From NCBI GenBank assembly GCA_025359185.1, contig JANYHF010000080.1, forward strand, positions 1 through 41,231: 41,231 nt of DNA, read 5' to 3'. Within the stretch, counting starts at the first letter, position 1. Every line of letters starts with the position of its first letter. Under the pieces are notes generated by a model. The model worked only from the letters and a program-made list of their open reading frames with translations, was not told the origin of the DNA and did not search any database. A program made the translations under genes and the position numbers. This DNA is from Hyphomicrobiaceae bacterium (GTDB lineage: Bacteria; Pseudomonadota; Alphaproteobacteria; Rhizobiales; Hyphomicrobiaceae). Shown one piece after another: positions 17,300 to 25,489 of the stretch.

Positions 17300-18266
17300 C
17301 AGTGCGCTCCCGGGGGTCGATGAGGATATAGAGCATGTCCACCAGGGCATTGCAGATGACGACGAACAGCGCCGAATACAGCACCGCCGCCATGATCACC
17401 GGCAGGTCGAGATTGAGCAGGCCGTCAAAGGTAATCTTGCCAACACCTTGCAGCGCAAAGACGATCTCTGTCAGGACGGCGACGCCGCCAACCAGCTGGC
17501 CGAAGTCGAGGCCGAATAATGTCACGACACTGATCAACGATGTGCGCAGAGCGTGGCGGATCAGGATGCGGCTCTCGCTGACGCCTTTGGCCCGCGCAGT
17601 GCGGATGTAGTCTTCCTGCATGGCCTCGACAATATTGGCGCGCAGCACCCGGCCATAGATACCGATATAGCCGACCGCCAGCGAAAAGCAGGGTAATACC
17701 AGCGTCAGCGCCCACAGCTTGGGACTCTCCACAAACGGCTTGTAGCCAAGCGGCGGTACCCAGGAGAACAGCCAGTAGTCATGCCAGCGGCTCTGCGTAA
17801 ACAGGTTGATCACAGCGCCCAGCCAGAACGCCGGCATGGAGATCCCGATCAGCGACATCACCATCAGCAACCGGTCGATCCAGGTATTCTTGAAGGCCGC
17901 CGCCAGGACGCCGATCAGCAGCCCAAAGACTATCCAGATGAGGGCGGCACCGGCAACCAGCGACAGCGTGATCGGCGCTGCGTTCATGACCGCTGGGATG
18001 ACTTTGTAACCCCGGTTGACGAACGACGTCAGGTCCTGGGTGATGAAGAGCTTTTTCATCATGATGAGATATTGCACCGGCAGCGGCTGATCGAGGCCGA
18101 AGCTCAGGCGGACGGCGGCGACTGTCTCGGGGCTGGCATTGCGCCCGGCAATGCGCGAGGCGGGCTCGGCGCCAGGAATGGCAAAGAAAATCAAGAATAC
18201 CAGCACGCTGATGCCGAACATCGCCACGACCATGTCGCCCAGGCGTTTGAGCACCGGAAGCAGCAT
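17292..18266 (-). CDS. dipeptide-type ABC transporter permease (DppB type)
   Basis: This inner-membrane permease has 324 residues and about six transmembrane helices. It carries the binding-protein-dependent transport (EAA) motif in the form EDYIRTARAKGVSESRIL at about 220-237. The N-terminal helix ending FFAIPGAEPASR and a periplasmic loop with FGLDQPLPVQYL are characteristic of DppB/OppB proteins. It pairs with the DppC-like permease encoded just upstream, whose stop overlaps this ATG by one base (TAATG). It is part of a tightly packed five-gene importer set. Confidence 0.9.
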   Translation of the reverse strand: MLLPVLKRLGDMVVAMFGISVLVFLIFFAIPGAEPASRIAGRNASPETVAAVRLSFGLDQPLPVQYLIMMKKLFITQDLTSFVNRGYKVIPAVMNAAPITLSLVAGAALIWIVFGLLIGVLAAAFKNTWIDRLLMVMSLIGISMPAFWLGAVINLFTQSRWHDYWLFSWVPPLGYKPFVESPKLWALTLVLPCFSLAVGYIGIYGRVLRANIVEAMQEDYIRTARAKGVSESRILIRHALRTSLISVVTLFGLDFGQLVGGVAVLTEIVFALQGVGKITFDGLLNLDLPVIMAAVLYSALFVVICNALVDMLYILIDPRERTDG

Positions 18267-19315
18267 TATTTGGCCCCGATCCGCAGCTTGGCCTTGGGGT
18301 CCAGCGCATCGCGCACACCGTCACCAAAGACGTTGAGAGCGAGCACAGTGAGGGCAATGGCGATGCCGCCCGACAAAGCCACCCAGGGGCGCGTGTAGAG
18401 CAGGCCGACGCCGTCCTGGATGATGGTGCCCCAGCTGGCGTCCGGCTGCTGCACGCCGATGGACAGGAACGACAGCGCTGCCTCAACCAGCATGTCGATG
18501 GCCATCATGATGGGAATAAAGACGATCAGCGTTGGCAGCACATTGGGCAGGATATCGCGGAACAGGATGCGTGACGACGGCACGCCGAGGCCGATGGCGG
18601 CGAGCACGAACTCGCTGCGGCGCAGGCTGAGCACCTGGCCTCGGATCGGCCGCGCCACGTAGGGCACGTAAACGATGCCGATGATGAAGATGGGCAACAG
18701 CAAACTGCCGCTGTCGATGGTGATGGGGCCGATCTTCATGCTCTGATTGATCAGCACCACCGAGAGGCAGATGGCGAGCAGGTAGATCGGGAAGGCCCAC
18801 AAGATGTCCAGCACGCGGGAGATCACCGCATCCGTAATCCCACCAAAAAAGCCGGCCGACGCACCGACGATGGTAGCCATGATCAGCGTGAACAGGGTTG
18901 CGCCCGACGCGATCAGCAGCGAATTGCGGCCGGCATAGAGCAACCGGGCGAAGACATCGCGGCCCTGATTGTCGGCACCGAGAAAGTAGTTGCCGAGCTG
19001 CCAAGTGGGGCCAACGGGGGTGTAACCGAGGCCGAGGCCTTCGGTCGATTGCTCCAGCGCCGCCACCAGCTTGCCATCGACCATCACCTGGCCATCAAGA
19101 TTGGAGCGGAACGGATCGGTGTGCGACCAGGATGCGTACAGCGGCGCGGCAATGCAGATGAGGGCGATCAGAATCAAGGCGGCGAGGGCGACCATGGCCG
19201 CACGGTCAGCCGTCAGTTTACGGAACGCCAGCGCCCAAGGGCCCTGGGCACCAGAAGCGCGCGGCTTCACGCCACCACCCTCCTGCATCTCACCCGTCAT
19301 CACCGTTTCAGCCAT
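18266..19315 (-). CDS. dipeptide-type ABC transporter permease (DppC type)
   Basis: This is the second permease of the importer, 349 residues, with a cytoplasmic N-terminal extension of about 35 residues, a first helix at about 40-60, a periplasmic domain with GADNQGRDVFARLLYAGR (the DppC/OppC landmark, about 133-150), and five further helices. The EAA loop is in FVLAAIGLGVPSSRILFRDI. It lies 151 bp downstream of the binding-protein gene. That gap contains two intergenic palindromes, which may lower expression of the permeases and ATPases relative to the binding protein. Confidence 0.9.
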   Translation of the reverse strand: MAETVMTGEMQEGGGVKPRASGAQGPWALAFRKLTADRAAMVALAALILIALICIAAPLYASWSHTDPFRSNLDGQVMVDGKLVAALEQSTEGLGLGYTPVGPTWQLGNYFLGADNQGRDVFARLLYAGRNSLLIASGATLFTLIMATIVGASAGFFGGITDAVISRVLDILWAFPIYLLAICLSVVLINQSMKIGPITIDSGSLLLPIFIIGIVYVPYVARPIRGQVLSLRRSEFVLAAIGLGVPSSRILFRDILPNVLPTLIVFIPIMMAIDMLVEAALSFLSIGVQQPDASWGTIIQDGVGLLYTRPWVALSGGIAIALTVLALNVFGDGVRDALDPKAKLRIGAK

Positions 19316-19356
19316 TGACCCTGCATTGTCATCTCACGAATTAACAATCCTCATCG

Positions 19357-19439
19357 TGGCCGGGCTCGACCCGGCCATGACGACCTTGTGGGTCCGGCCT
19401 CCCCTCTCCCCGCTACGCGAAGGGCTTGCGGGGAGAGGG
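19357..19439. repeat. two REP-like palindromes between binding-protein and permease genes
   Basis: The first palindrome has 8-bp arms tggccggg/cccggcca (19357-19364 with 19370-19377) around ctcga. The second has 12-bp arms ccctctccccgc/gcggggagaggg (19402-19413 with 19428-19439). Both resemble dispersed intergenic repeats of alphaproteobacteria. On the minus-strand message they follow the binding-protein stop, where they could protect its mRNA 3' end or cause partial termination. Confidence 0.75.
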
Positions 19440-19466
19440 AGCGATAGGCTTTCCCAAGTAACGTCC

Positions 19467-21137
19467 TTACTTCACCCAGGCTTGCGTGATGAGGAAGTAG
19501 AACTGCGAGTTGAACTTGAAGTTACCGAGCCGCTTCGACGTGAAGTCGATATGCTTGGGGGTGAACAGAGCCACAGCGGGAGACTTGTCGGTCACGGCAC
19601 GGTCGATTTCGGCCCACAGCTTGTTGGCGGCGGCCTGATCGGTCACGCCCAGTTCGAGCGCCTTATGCATTTTGTCGTTGATCTCTTTATCGCAGAAGCC
19701 CGCGATATTGACGGAGCTGTCGCTGTCCTTGTGGAAGCTCTCACATCCGAACAGGATATATAGAAAATCCGACGCGGCTGGATAATCCTGGTACCACTGC
19801 GTGAGGCTCATCTGCACGTTGTTCTTGGTGTTCTGAATGTAGGTGAACTGCAGATTGGTCGAGATCGGCTTGACGCCGGTCTCAAAGCCCAGGTCGTTCA
19901 TGACGCTCTGGATATAGGTGCCGAGCGATTTGGAGGCGTCCGTGTCCTCGGTGATCAGGGTCACCTTCTGACCCTTCATGCCGCTTTCAGCCATCAGCGC
20001 CTTGGCCTTGTCCATATCAGGGCCATTATACTTCGGGCCACCGCCAGCGGTGTATGGGCAGTAGTCTTCATGCCCAGGGAACCCGGGCGGCAGAACCTGG
20101 CAAACGGGGCCAGCCAGCGACGGGCCGCCGAACAGTTTCACCATGGCGTTGCGGTCGAGCGCGTAGGCAACGGCCTGGCGCGCCTTCACGTTGTCGAACG
20201 GCGGGATGTTGGTGTTCATCGGAGCGTACCACCAGGCGGTCAGTGGCGTGACGTGTACGGTGTCCTTGAACTTGGTGCCGACTTCGGCAAGGCGGTCGGT
20301 CGGGACCTGGTCAAACATCCAATCGGCTTCGCCGTTCTCGATTGCGGTCGCCTGGGCTTCATCGGTCAGCGAGAAATCGTAGTCGACGACGTCAGGATAG
20401 CCATCCGGCTGCGCGTCCTCGCTCCAGACTTTGAAGTTGGTGTTGCGTTCCAGCTTCATCTGCTTGTTGGGGTCGTAGGCGGTGATCTTGTAGGGGCCAG
20501 TGCCGATGACGGGGTTGGAGCCTGCATCGGCAGCTGGGGCATCGGCGGGCAGAATTACCGCGTGCGGCAGGGCCAGCTTCTGGAAGATTTCGGCATCGCC
20601 TGCGACCAAGTTGATTGTCACCGTGCCCTTGGCCTCGTCGCCCACCACGCCGCCTTCAAGGGTGCAGGTCTTGGGATCCTTCAGGCATTTGTCGGCGCCG
20701 ACAATGCCCGCATAAAACGTACCGGATGTGGGGCTCGAAACCTTGAAGATGCGTTGGAACGAGGCGACGACGTCCTTCACGCCGACCTCACGGCCGTCAG
20801 AGAACTTGATGCCCTTGCGCAGCTTGAAGGTGAGCGTCTTGCCGCCGTTTTCGGGTGTGGGGATAGCTTCTGCAAGATCTGGAACGACAGTAAAGCCGTC
20901 GGCGCCTGCCGCTTGCTTGAACTTCAGCAGGCCGTCATAAATGGTCTGGTACACTTCCCAATATTGCAGCGTGTAGTTGATGTGCGGATCTATGGTGCCA
21001 CCGGCGGAATGAGCGACCACGCGCAGCGTGCCCCCACGGTGCTCGGCCATGTATTCGGCCGAGGCGATGCCGGTGCTGGCGGCGAGCAGGGTCACGCCCG
21101 CCACGCATCCCAACAGTGATCTGTAGTAGGTCTTCAT
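19467..21137 (-). CDS. dipeptide-type ABC transporter substrate-binding protein
   Basis: This is a periplasmic binding protein of family 5 (DppA/OppA type), 556 residues, with a Sec signal peptide (about residues 1-28, ending IASA before EYMAEH). The body begins GGTLRVVAHSAGGTIDPH, the typical opening of the family. It includes GTGPYKITAYDP, and cysteine pairs CLKDPKTC and CQVLPPGFPGHEDYC that may be disulfides. The ATG at 21137 is chosen because AGGAT lies 4 bases upstream and the signal peptide begins there. It would deliver ligand to the DppBCDF-like proteins encoded downstream. Placement after a hydrolase and two dehydrogenases suggests a non-peptide ligand such as an opine-like or sugar-conjugate compound; this is inference. 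Confidence 0.9.
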   Translation of the reverse strand: MKTYYRSLLGCVAGVTLLAASTGIASAEYMAEHRGGTLRVVAHSAGGTIDPHINYTLQYWEVYQTIYDGLLKFKQAAGADGFTVVPDLAEAIPTPENGGKTLTFKLRKGIKFSDGREVGVKDVVASFQRIFKVSSPTSGTFYAGIVGADKCLKDPKTCTLEGGVVGDEAKGTVTINLVAGDAEIFQKLALPHAVILPADAPAADAGSNPVIGTGPYKITAYDPNKQMKLERNTNFKVWSEDAQPDGYPDVVDYDFSLTDEAQATAIENGEADWMFDQVPTDRLAEVGTKFKDTVHVTPLTAWWYAPMNTNIPPFDNVKARQAVAYALDRNAMVKLFGGPSLAGPVCQVLPPGFPGHEDYCPYTAGGGPKYNGPDMDKAKALMAESGMKGQKVTLITEDTDASKSLGTYIQSVMNDLGFETGVKPISTNLQFTYIQNTKNNVQMSLTQWYQDYPAASDFLYILFGCESFHKDSDSSVNIAGFCDKEINDKMHKALELGVTDQAAANKLWAEIDRAVTDKSPAVALFTPKHIDFTSKRLGNFKFNSQFYFLITQAWVK

Positions 21138-21178
21138 GTCGATCCTCACCTTTTGTCCGCAACTACAACTCAAATTTG

Positions 21179-22069
21179 TTAGCCCTGGTGCTTGTCCAGG
21201 AAATCACCCACCACCTTGAGGCAATGTTCGGTTTCCTCAACATGGGGCAGATGGCTGGAATTCTCGAAGATCACCCACTCGGCATGTTTGATGCCGTCGG
21301 CGTATTGCTGCACGATCTTGGGCGTCGCCTCGTCGTGGCGGCCAGAGATCAGAAGCGTTGGCGCGACGATCTTGTGCAGGCTGCCGGTGATGTCCCAGGT
21401 CTTCAGCGACCCGATAACATGGAACTCACTCGGGCCATTCATGGTGTGGTAAACGGTTGGCTCGGCCTCAAGCTGGGCAAAGGAGGCGGCGACTTCGGGC
21501 GGCCAGGGCACGCGGCAGAGATGGCGGTCGTAAAATACACGAACGGCGTCAGCATACTCGGGCGCGCTGGTCGTGCCCTCGGCCTCATGCCGCAAAAGCG
21601 TGGCTTGCACGACTGGCGGTAGGAGGCCACGGAGCCGGTTGGCTTCCTGCACCCAAAGCGTCATTGAGGCGGGAGAGTTGGCGATGACCAGCGCCTTCAG
21701 GCCCTTGGGTTGGGTGATGCCGTGTTCGGCACCGAGCATCCCGCCCCAGGATTGGCCGACAACTTGGTAAGCGTCCATTATGCCCAGATGCCGCGTCAGG
21801 CTTTCCAGCTCATCCAGGAACAGTCGTGGCGTCCAGAATTCCTTGGCTGCGCCGGGCAGATGGGTCGAGAGCCCGCAGCCGAGCTGATCATAGTGAATGA
21901 CGGCGCGGCCGCCTGCAGCAAGGCCCTTGTAGCTGTCGATATAATTGTGCGCCGCCCCCGGCCCGCCATGAAGCATGACGACGGGGAGCTTCTTGGATTT
22001 GAGGTCACCCGTGATCCGGTACCAGGTTTGGTGCGCAAGAAAAGGCGCGTGCCCGGTGCCGTCAGCCAT
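21179..22069 (-). CDS. alpha/beta hydrolase, proline iminopeptidase/amide hydrolase-like (S33)
   Basis: This cytoplasmic hydrolase has 296 residues. It has the oxyanion segment [12 protein letters not shown], the nucleophile elbow GQSWGGMLG (Ser), an Asp in SGRHDEATP, and a His in SSHLPH, a full catalytic triad. The HGGPG plus GQSWGG pattern places it with proline iminopeptidases and L-amino-acid amidases of family S33. GGAGG lies 6 bases before the ATG at 22069, which decides the start. It sits 41 bp upstream of the binding-protein gene, so it probably acts on the imported compound, cutting an amide or ester bond. The exact substrate is unknown, and a true peptidase role is only one option. 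Confidence 0.85.
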   Translation of the reverse strand: MADGTGHAPFLAHQTWYRITGDLKSKKLPVVMLHGGPGAAHNYIDSYKGLAAGGRAVIHYDQLGCGLSTHLPGAAKEFWTPRLFLDELESLTRHLGIMDAYQVVGQSWGGMLGAEHGITQPKGLKALVIANSPASMTLWVQEANRLRGLLPPVVQATLLRHEAEGTTSAPEYADAVRVFYDRHLCRVPWPPEVAASFAQLEAEPTVYHTMNGPSEFHVIGSLKTWDITGSLHKIVAPTLLISGRHDEATPKIVQQYADGIKHAEWVIFENSSHLPHVEETEHCLKVVGDFLDKHQG

Positions 22070-22138
22070 GATGTTCCTCCAACTGTGATCACTTAATGTG
22101 GACCATAACGATGCGGCACGCAATCGGTGGAACGCCAC

Positions 22139-23296
22139 TCACCTTAACGACGGCGGGCGGGCGTCGGTCCACTTGCCTTGCGCCTTCGCCGAGTCCACTG
22201 CGGCCTTGATGGCGGCGATAGAACGGAGGCCATCGGTGGCGGTCGGGAAATGCGTCGCAGCCGGGTCAGGCGTGCGGCCTTCTTTCCTGGCGCTAATGGA
22301 CTCGGCGAGATCGGTGTAAATGTTGGCAAAGGCCAGCGGCATTCCTTCGGCATGTCCCACGGTAACGCGGGAGGCCCGCGCGGCCTCCCGCGACAGGCCC
22401 GAGGCGCCGCGCTCGATGATCTCGGTGCGGCCATTGAGCGGCGTCCAATAAAGCTGGTTCGGCCATTCCTGCGCCCAGCGGAGGCCGCCCTTTTCACCAA
22501 ACACCTGGATGTTCAGCCCGTGCATCCGGCCGATGGCGACCGAACTGGTCCACAGGCGTACCACCGCGCCGCCATCCATGCGCACGCTGACCATGGCGTC
22601 GTCCTCCAGCACACGGCCGGGGAGGCAAGACACGAAATCGGCCGTCAGTTCGCGGGCCTCCTGATTGGCGATGAAGCTCGCCATATGCAGGGAATGGATG
22701 CCGCAATCGGCGAACTGCGCCGAAATGCCCGCCTCAGCCGGGTCATAGCGCCAGCGAACCCTCGGATTGTCAGCGTCGGCGGCGTCGGCGTGGAAGCCGT
22801 GGGCGAACTCGGCCTTGATGAGACGCACCTTGCCGAGATCGCCGCGCTTGACCATCGCTCGCATGTGGCGGACCAGGGCGTAGCCTGAGTATCCATAGTT
22901 GACGGCGCATATCGCGCCCGACTTCTTGGCTGTGGCGACGATGTCCTCGGCCTGCTCCACCGTCACGGTCATGGGCTTCTCGCACAGCACGTTGATGCCT
23001 TCTGCGAGGAAGGCCTTGGCGATCTCGTAGTGAGTTGAGTTGGGCGTGGCCACAGTCACGAGGTCCACCCGGTCAGCGCGGCCCGTCTCATCCGCCAGCA
23101 TCTGGTGCCAATCGCCGTAGGCGCGGTCCGGCGAAATACCCAGCCGTTTGGCATAATCGCGCCCCTTGGTAGGGTCCGCATCCAGCGCCCCTGCGCTCAT
23201 CGTATAGAGCCCATCCAGCACCGCGCTGATCCGATGCGCGGGCCCGATCTGGCTGCCCTCGCCGCCGCCGATCATGCCCCAGTGAAGCCGTGCCAT
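22139..23296 (-). CDS. Gfo/Idh/MocA family oxidoreductase
   Basis: This is an NAD(P)-dependent dehydrogenase of 385 residues. The N-terminal Rossmann domain (GMIGGGEGSQIGPAHR at about 7-22) is followed by the family EKP motif in VLCEKPMT and a C-terminal substrate domain with DCGIHSLHM, whose His is a usual catalytic residue. The start MARLHWG at 23296 is chosen because the upstream extension lacks any fold; the ribosome site is weak. Family members oxidise polyols, inositols, amino sugars or opine-like compounds. It is 69 bp upstream of the hydrolase gene and 101 bp downstream of a second dehydrogenase of the same family. The two differ strongly, so they probably catalyse different steps. 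Confidence 0.88.
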   Translation of the reverse strand: MARLHWGMIGGGEGSQIGPAHRISAVLDGLYTMSAGALDADPTKGRDYAKRLGISPDRAYGDWHQMLADETGRADRVDLVTVATPNSTHYEIAKAFLAEGINVLCEKPMTVTVEQAEDIVATAKKSGAICAVNYGYSGYALVRHMRAMVKRGDLGKVRLIKAEFAHGFHADAADADNPRVRWRYDPAEAGISAQFADCGIHSLHMASFIANQEARELTADFVSCLPGRVLEDDAMVSVRMDGGAVVRLWTSSVAIGRMHGLNIQVFGEKGGLRWAQEWPNQLYWTPLNGRTEIIERGASGLSREAARASRVTVGHAEGMPLAFANIYTDLAESISARKEGRTPDPAATHFPTATDGLRSIAAIKAAVDSAKAQGKWTDARPPSLR

Positions 23297-23397
23297 GGTC
23301 AAGGTCCGTGCGTTAAAAGCCGATAGATTGGAGGTATTCGCGGTTGGCCCGCGCGTCGTCGACCGGCTAGGTGGACCCGGCTGGGTCCCTCTCGCCT

Positions 23398-24513
23398 CTA
23401 AATCTCCCCTACCTGCACCCATCGCCGCTGCTCGTGCGAGCGCCAGGCCGCCTCAACCACTTGGGCCACCAGCATCCCATCGCGGAAAGTTGGCCATTTG
23501 GGTTTCCCAGCCGCAATCGCTTCAAGAAAATCGCGCGCTTCAATGATAATCTGATCCTGATAGCCGGTGCCGTGGCCGGGACCGAGGCAAAACGCCTTGT
23601 AATCGGGATGCAGCGGACCGGTAAGGATCTTGGTAAAACCCTGGCGATTGGTGGCCTGATCACCCTTGTAGAGCTGAACCGCGTTCTGGTCCTCCTGGTC
23701 GAAGCGGAGCGCGCCTTTTGTGCCGTGCACCTCGTAAGCGTAACCCATCTTCCGGCCGGTGGCGACGCGGCTGGAGAAGATGTGGCCCATGACGCCGCTG
23801 GCAAAACGGACCATAAGCTGGGCCTGATCGTCGTTGGTGACGGCTTCGGGACCCTTGGCCCCCCGGCGAGTCTTGTGAATGGTTTCAATCTCTGCGATGA
23901 CCGAGCGGATGGGGCCGGCGATGGCCAAGGCTGCGTTGATAGGGTGAGGCGACAAATCGCCCATGTTGCCAAAAGTGCGGCCCCGGGTCCGCCAGTTCGC
24001 CTCAGTCGCGGCGTCGGCTAGAAAATCCTCCGTATGCTCACCGCGAAAGTAGATCATCTCGCCGATTTCGCCTGATGTGACGATTTCGCGGGCAAGCTGC
24101 GAGGCCGGCGTGCGGATGTAGTTGAACCCGATCATGTTCACGACACCGCTTGTCTCAGCCGTTGCGACCAACTTGCGGCAATCCTCCAGGCTGGTGGCGA
24201 GCGGCTTCTCGCACAGCACAGGTTTGCCGAGAGCGAGGGCCGCCAGTGCGATCTCGCAATGGGAATCCTGCGGGCTGGCGATGACGATGGCCTCGACCTT
24301 CTGATCGTTCACCAGCTGGCGCCAATCGGCCGTCGAGCGGGCAAAGCCAAACGCACGCGCCTTGTCTGCCGCGCCCGCCTCGGTGGTGGTGCAAATCATC
24401 TCAAGACGCGGGCGCAGCTTAGTATCGAACACGGCGCCCACAGCCGCCATCGCCACCGAATGCGCCTTGCCCATATAGCCGCCGCCGATTATGCCGATGC
24501 CAATTTGTGTCAA
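23398..24513 (-). CDS. Gfo/Idh/MocA family oxidoreductase (TTG start)
   Basis: This is the second NAD(P)-dependent dehydrogenase of the operon, 371 residues. Its Rossmann motif is GIGIIGGGYMGKAHS at the N-terminus, the EKP motif is in VLCEKPLA, and a conserved His lies in DLSPHPIN. It resembles inositol-dehydrogenase-like and MocA-like enzymes. The frame is open for 4.3 kb further upstream, antisense to five other genes, so the start must be set by other evidence: GGGAGG lies 9 bases before a TTG at 24513, directly before the Rossmann strand, and no ATG is available there. It is the first gene of the long leftward operon and divergent from the PanB-like gene. Confidence 0.87.
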   Translation of the reverse strand: MTQIGIGIIGGGYMGKAHSVAMAAVGAVFDTKLRPRLEMICTTTEAGAADKARAFGFARSTADWRQLVNDQKVEAIVIASPQDSHCEIALAALALGKPVLCEKPLATSLEDCRKLVATAETSGVVNMIGFNYIRTPASQLAREIVTSGEIGEMIYFRGEHTEDFLADAATEANWRTRGRTFGNMGDLSPHPINAALAIAGPIRSVIAEIETIHKTRRGAKGPEAVTNDDQAQLMVRFASGVMGHIFSSRVATGRKMGYAYEVHGTKGALRFDQEDQNAVQLYKGDQATNRQGFTKILTGPLHPDYKAFCLGPGHGTGYQDQIIIEARDFLEAIAAGKPKWPTFRDGMLVAQVVEAAWRSHEQRRWVQVGEI

Positions 24514-24547
24514 TGGTATTGTCCTCCCAGGGCAGCCGGTTGCGTGG

Positions 24548-24658
24548 GCACCAGAAGGCAAATAGGTTTGGGCGTCAAGAATCTGCGCCAAGGCCGATGC
24601 CGCTCGATGGATTGAAGTAGAACCGCTTTCTGGTGCTGGACCATGCAGGCGTGGTGCT
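24548..24658. promoter_or_regulatory. candidate operator half-sites in the divergent promoter region
   Basis: The 9-mer gcaccagaa (24548-24556) recurs in perfect inversion as ttctggtgc (24628-24636), 80 bp away. A further direct copy of its core, tggtgct, occurs at 24652-24658, 21 bp after the one at 24631-24637. The sites lie between the dehydrogenase operon and the PanB-like/kinase/DeoR operon, where the DeoR protein would be expected to bind. This is pattern evidence only. Confidence 0.4.
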
Positions 24659-24690
24659 CCTGCCGCAGCCCGTCTCAAGGAGCCGCTGAA

Positions 24691-25485
24691 ATGAAGAACA
24701 ATCGAATGACTGTGGCCGAGTTCCGCGCGCTCAAGGGCAAGCGCCAGATGTCGATGCTGTTTGTCGATACGCTCGATGAAGCCCAGGCCGCCAGCGCTGC
24801 CGGCATCGACATTCTCTCGATTATCGACCCGGTGTTCACGCCCGAGATGCGCGAGGCAGCGGGTGGCTGCTTCGTGCAATGCGGCTTGCCGTACGGAGTG
24901 CTGTGCACCTATGAGGACTACCTGCGCGCGGCCCATGCGGCGATCATGCGCGGCGCCGACTGCGTCTATTGCGCGGCCAGCCTGGAGATCATTGCCAAGC
25001 TCGCGGCCGAGGGCATCCCAGTGGTCAGCCATGTCGGGCTGATCCCCTCCAAGGCGACCTGGACCGGCGGCTTCAAAGCCGTAGGCAAGACGGCGCAAAG
25101 TGCCATGCAGGTCTACAACCACGTCAAGCAACTGGAGGCGGCTGGGGCCATCGGTGCCGAACTTGAAGTGGTGCCGGACCGGGTGGCTGCCGAAATCTCC
25201 AAGCGGACATCGCTCATTATGCTGTCGATGGGGGCTGGCGTGGGCGGCGATGCGCAATATCTGTTTGCCGAGGACGTGCTCGGCTATACGCGCGGCCACC
25301 GTCCCCGCCACGCGAAAGTCTATCGCAATTTCCGCGCCGAATATGACCGTCTGCAAGCTGAACGCATCGCCGCCTTCAAAGAGTTCAAGGGCGATGTGCA
25401 GAGCGGCGCCTATCCCGAGCCATCCCACACGGTTACAATTGCTGACGCCGAGTTTGACGCGTTCTTGAAGACATTGAAAGGCTAG
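24691..25485 (+). CDS. PanB-like enzyme of the PEP mutase/isocitrate lyase superfamily, altered active site
   Basis: This 264-residue TIM-barrel protein aligns over its length with ketopantoate hydroxymethyltransferase (PanB). The catalytic base is kept as Glu159 (LEVVP, Glu181 in E. coli PanB), as are His114 (SHVGLIP, His136) and Asp46 (Asp45). The second metal ligand Asp84 is Gly65 (CGLPYG), and Lys112 and Glu114 are Tyr93 and Ala95 (CVYCAAS). About 20 residues are missing between Asp46 and Gly65. So it is unlikely to make ketopantoate; a different aldol or lyase reaction on an alpha-keto acid is inferred. AAGGAG lies 8 bases before the ATG. It heads an operon with glycerate kinase and DeoR genes. 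The alignment is from memory of the E. coli sequence. Confidence 0.8.
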   Translation: MKNNRMTVAEFRALKGKRQMSMLFVDTLDEAQAASAAGIDILSIIDPVFTPEMREAAGGCFVQCGLPYGVLCTYEDYLRAAHAAIMRGADCVYCAASLEIIAKLAAEGIPVVSHVGLIPSKATWTGGFKAVGKTAQSAMQVYNHVKQLEAAGAIGAELEVVPDRVAAEISKRTSLIMLSMGAGVGGDAQYLFAEDVLGYTRGHRPRHAKVYRNFRAEYDRLQAERIAAFKEFKGDVQSGAYPEPSHTVTIADAEFDAFLKTLKG

Positions 25486-25489
25486 TGCG

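Noticed and set aside
16313-17323. 336-codon plus-strand frame opposite the DppD-like ATPase
   Set aside because: The minus strand carries all Walker and signature motifs; the plus frame has none.
20070-21119. 349-codon plus-strand frame opposite the peptide-binding protein
   Set aside because: Antisense to a clear signal-peptide-bearing binding protein; no motif and no ribosome site.
23373-23388. 6-bp-stem hairpin between the two dehydrogenase genes as a terminator
   Set aside because: It has no T-run on either strand and both genes appear to be in one operon.
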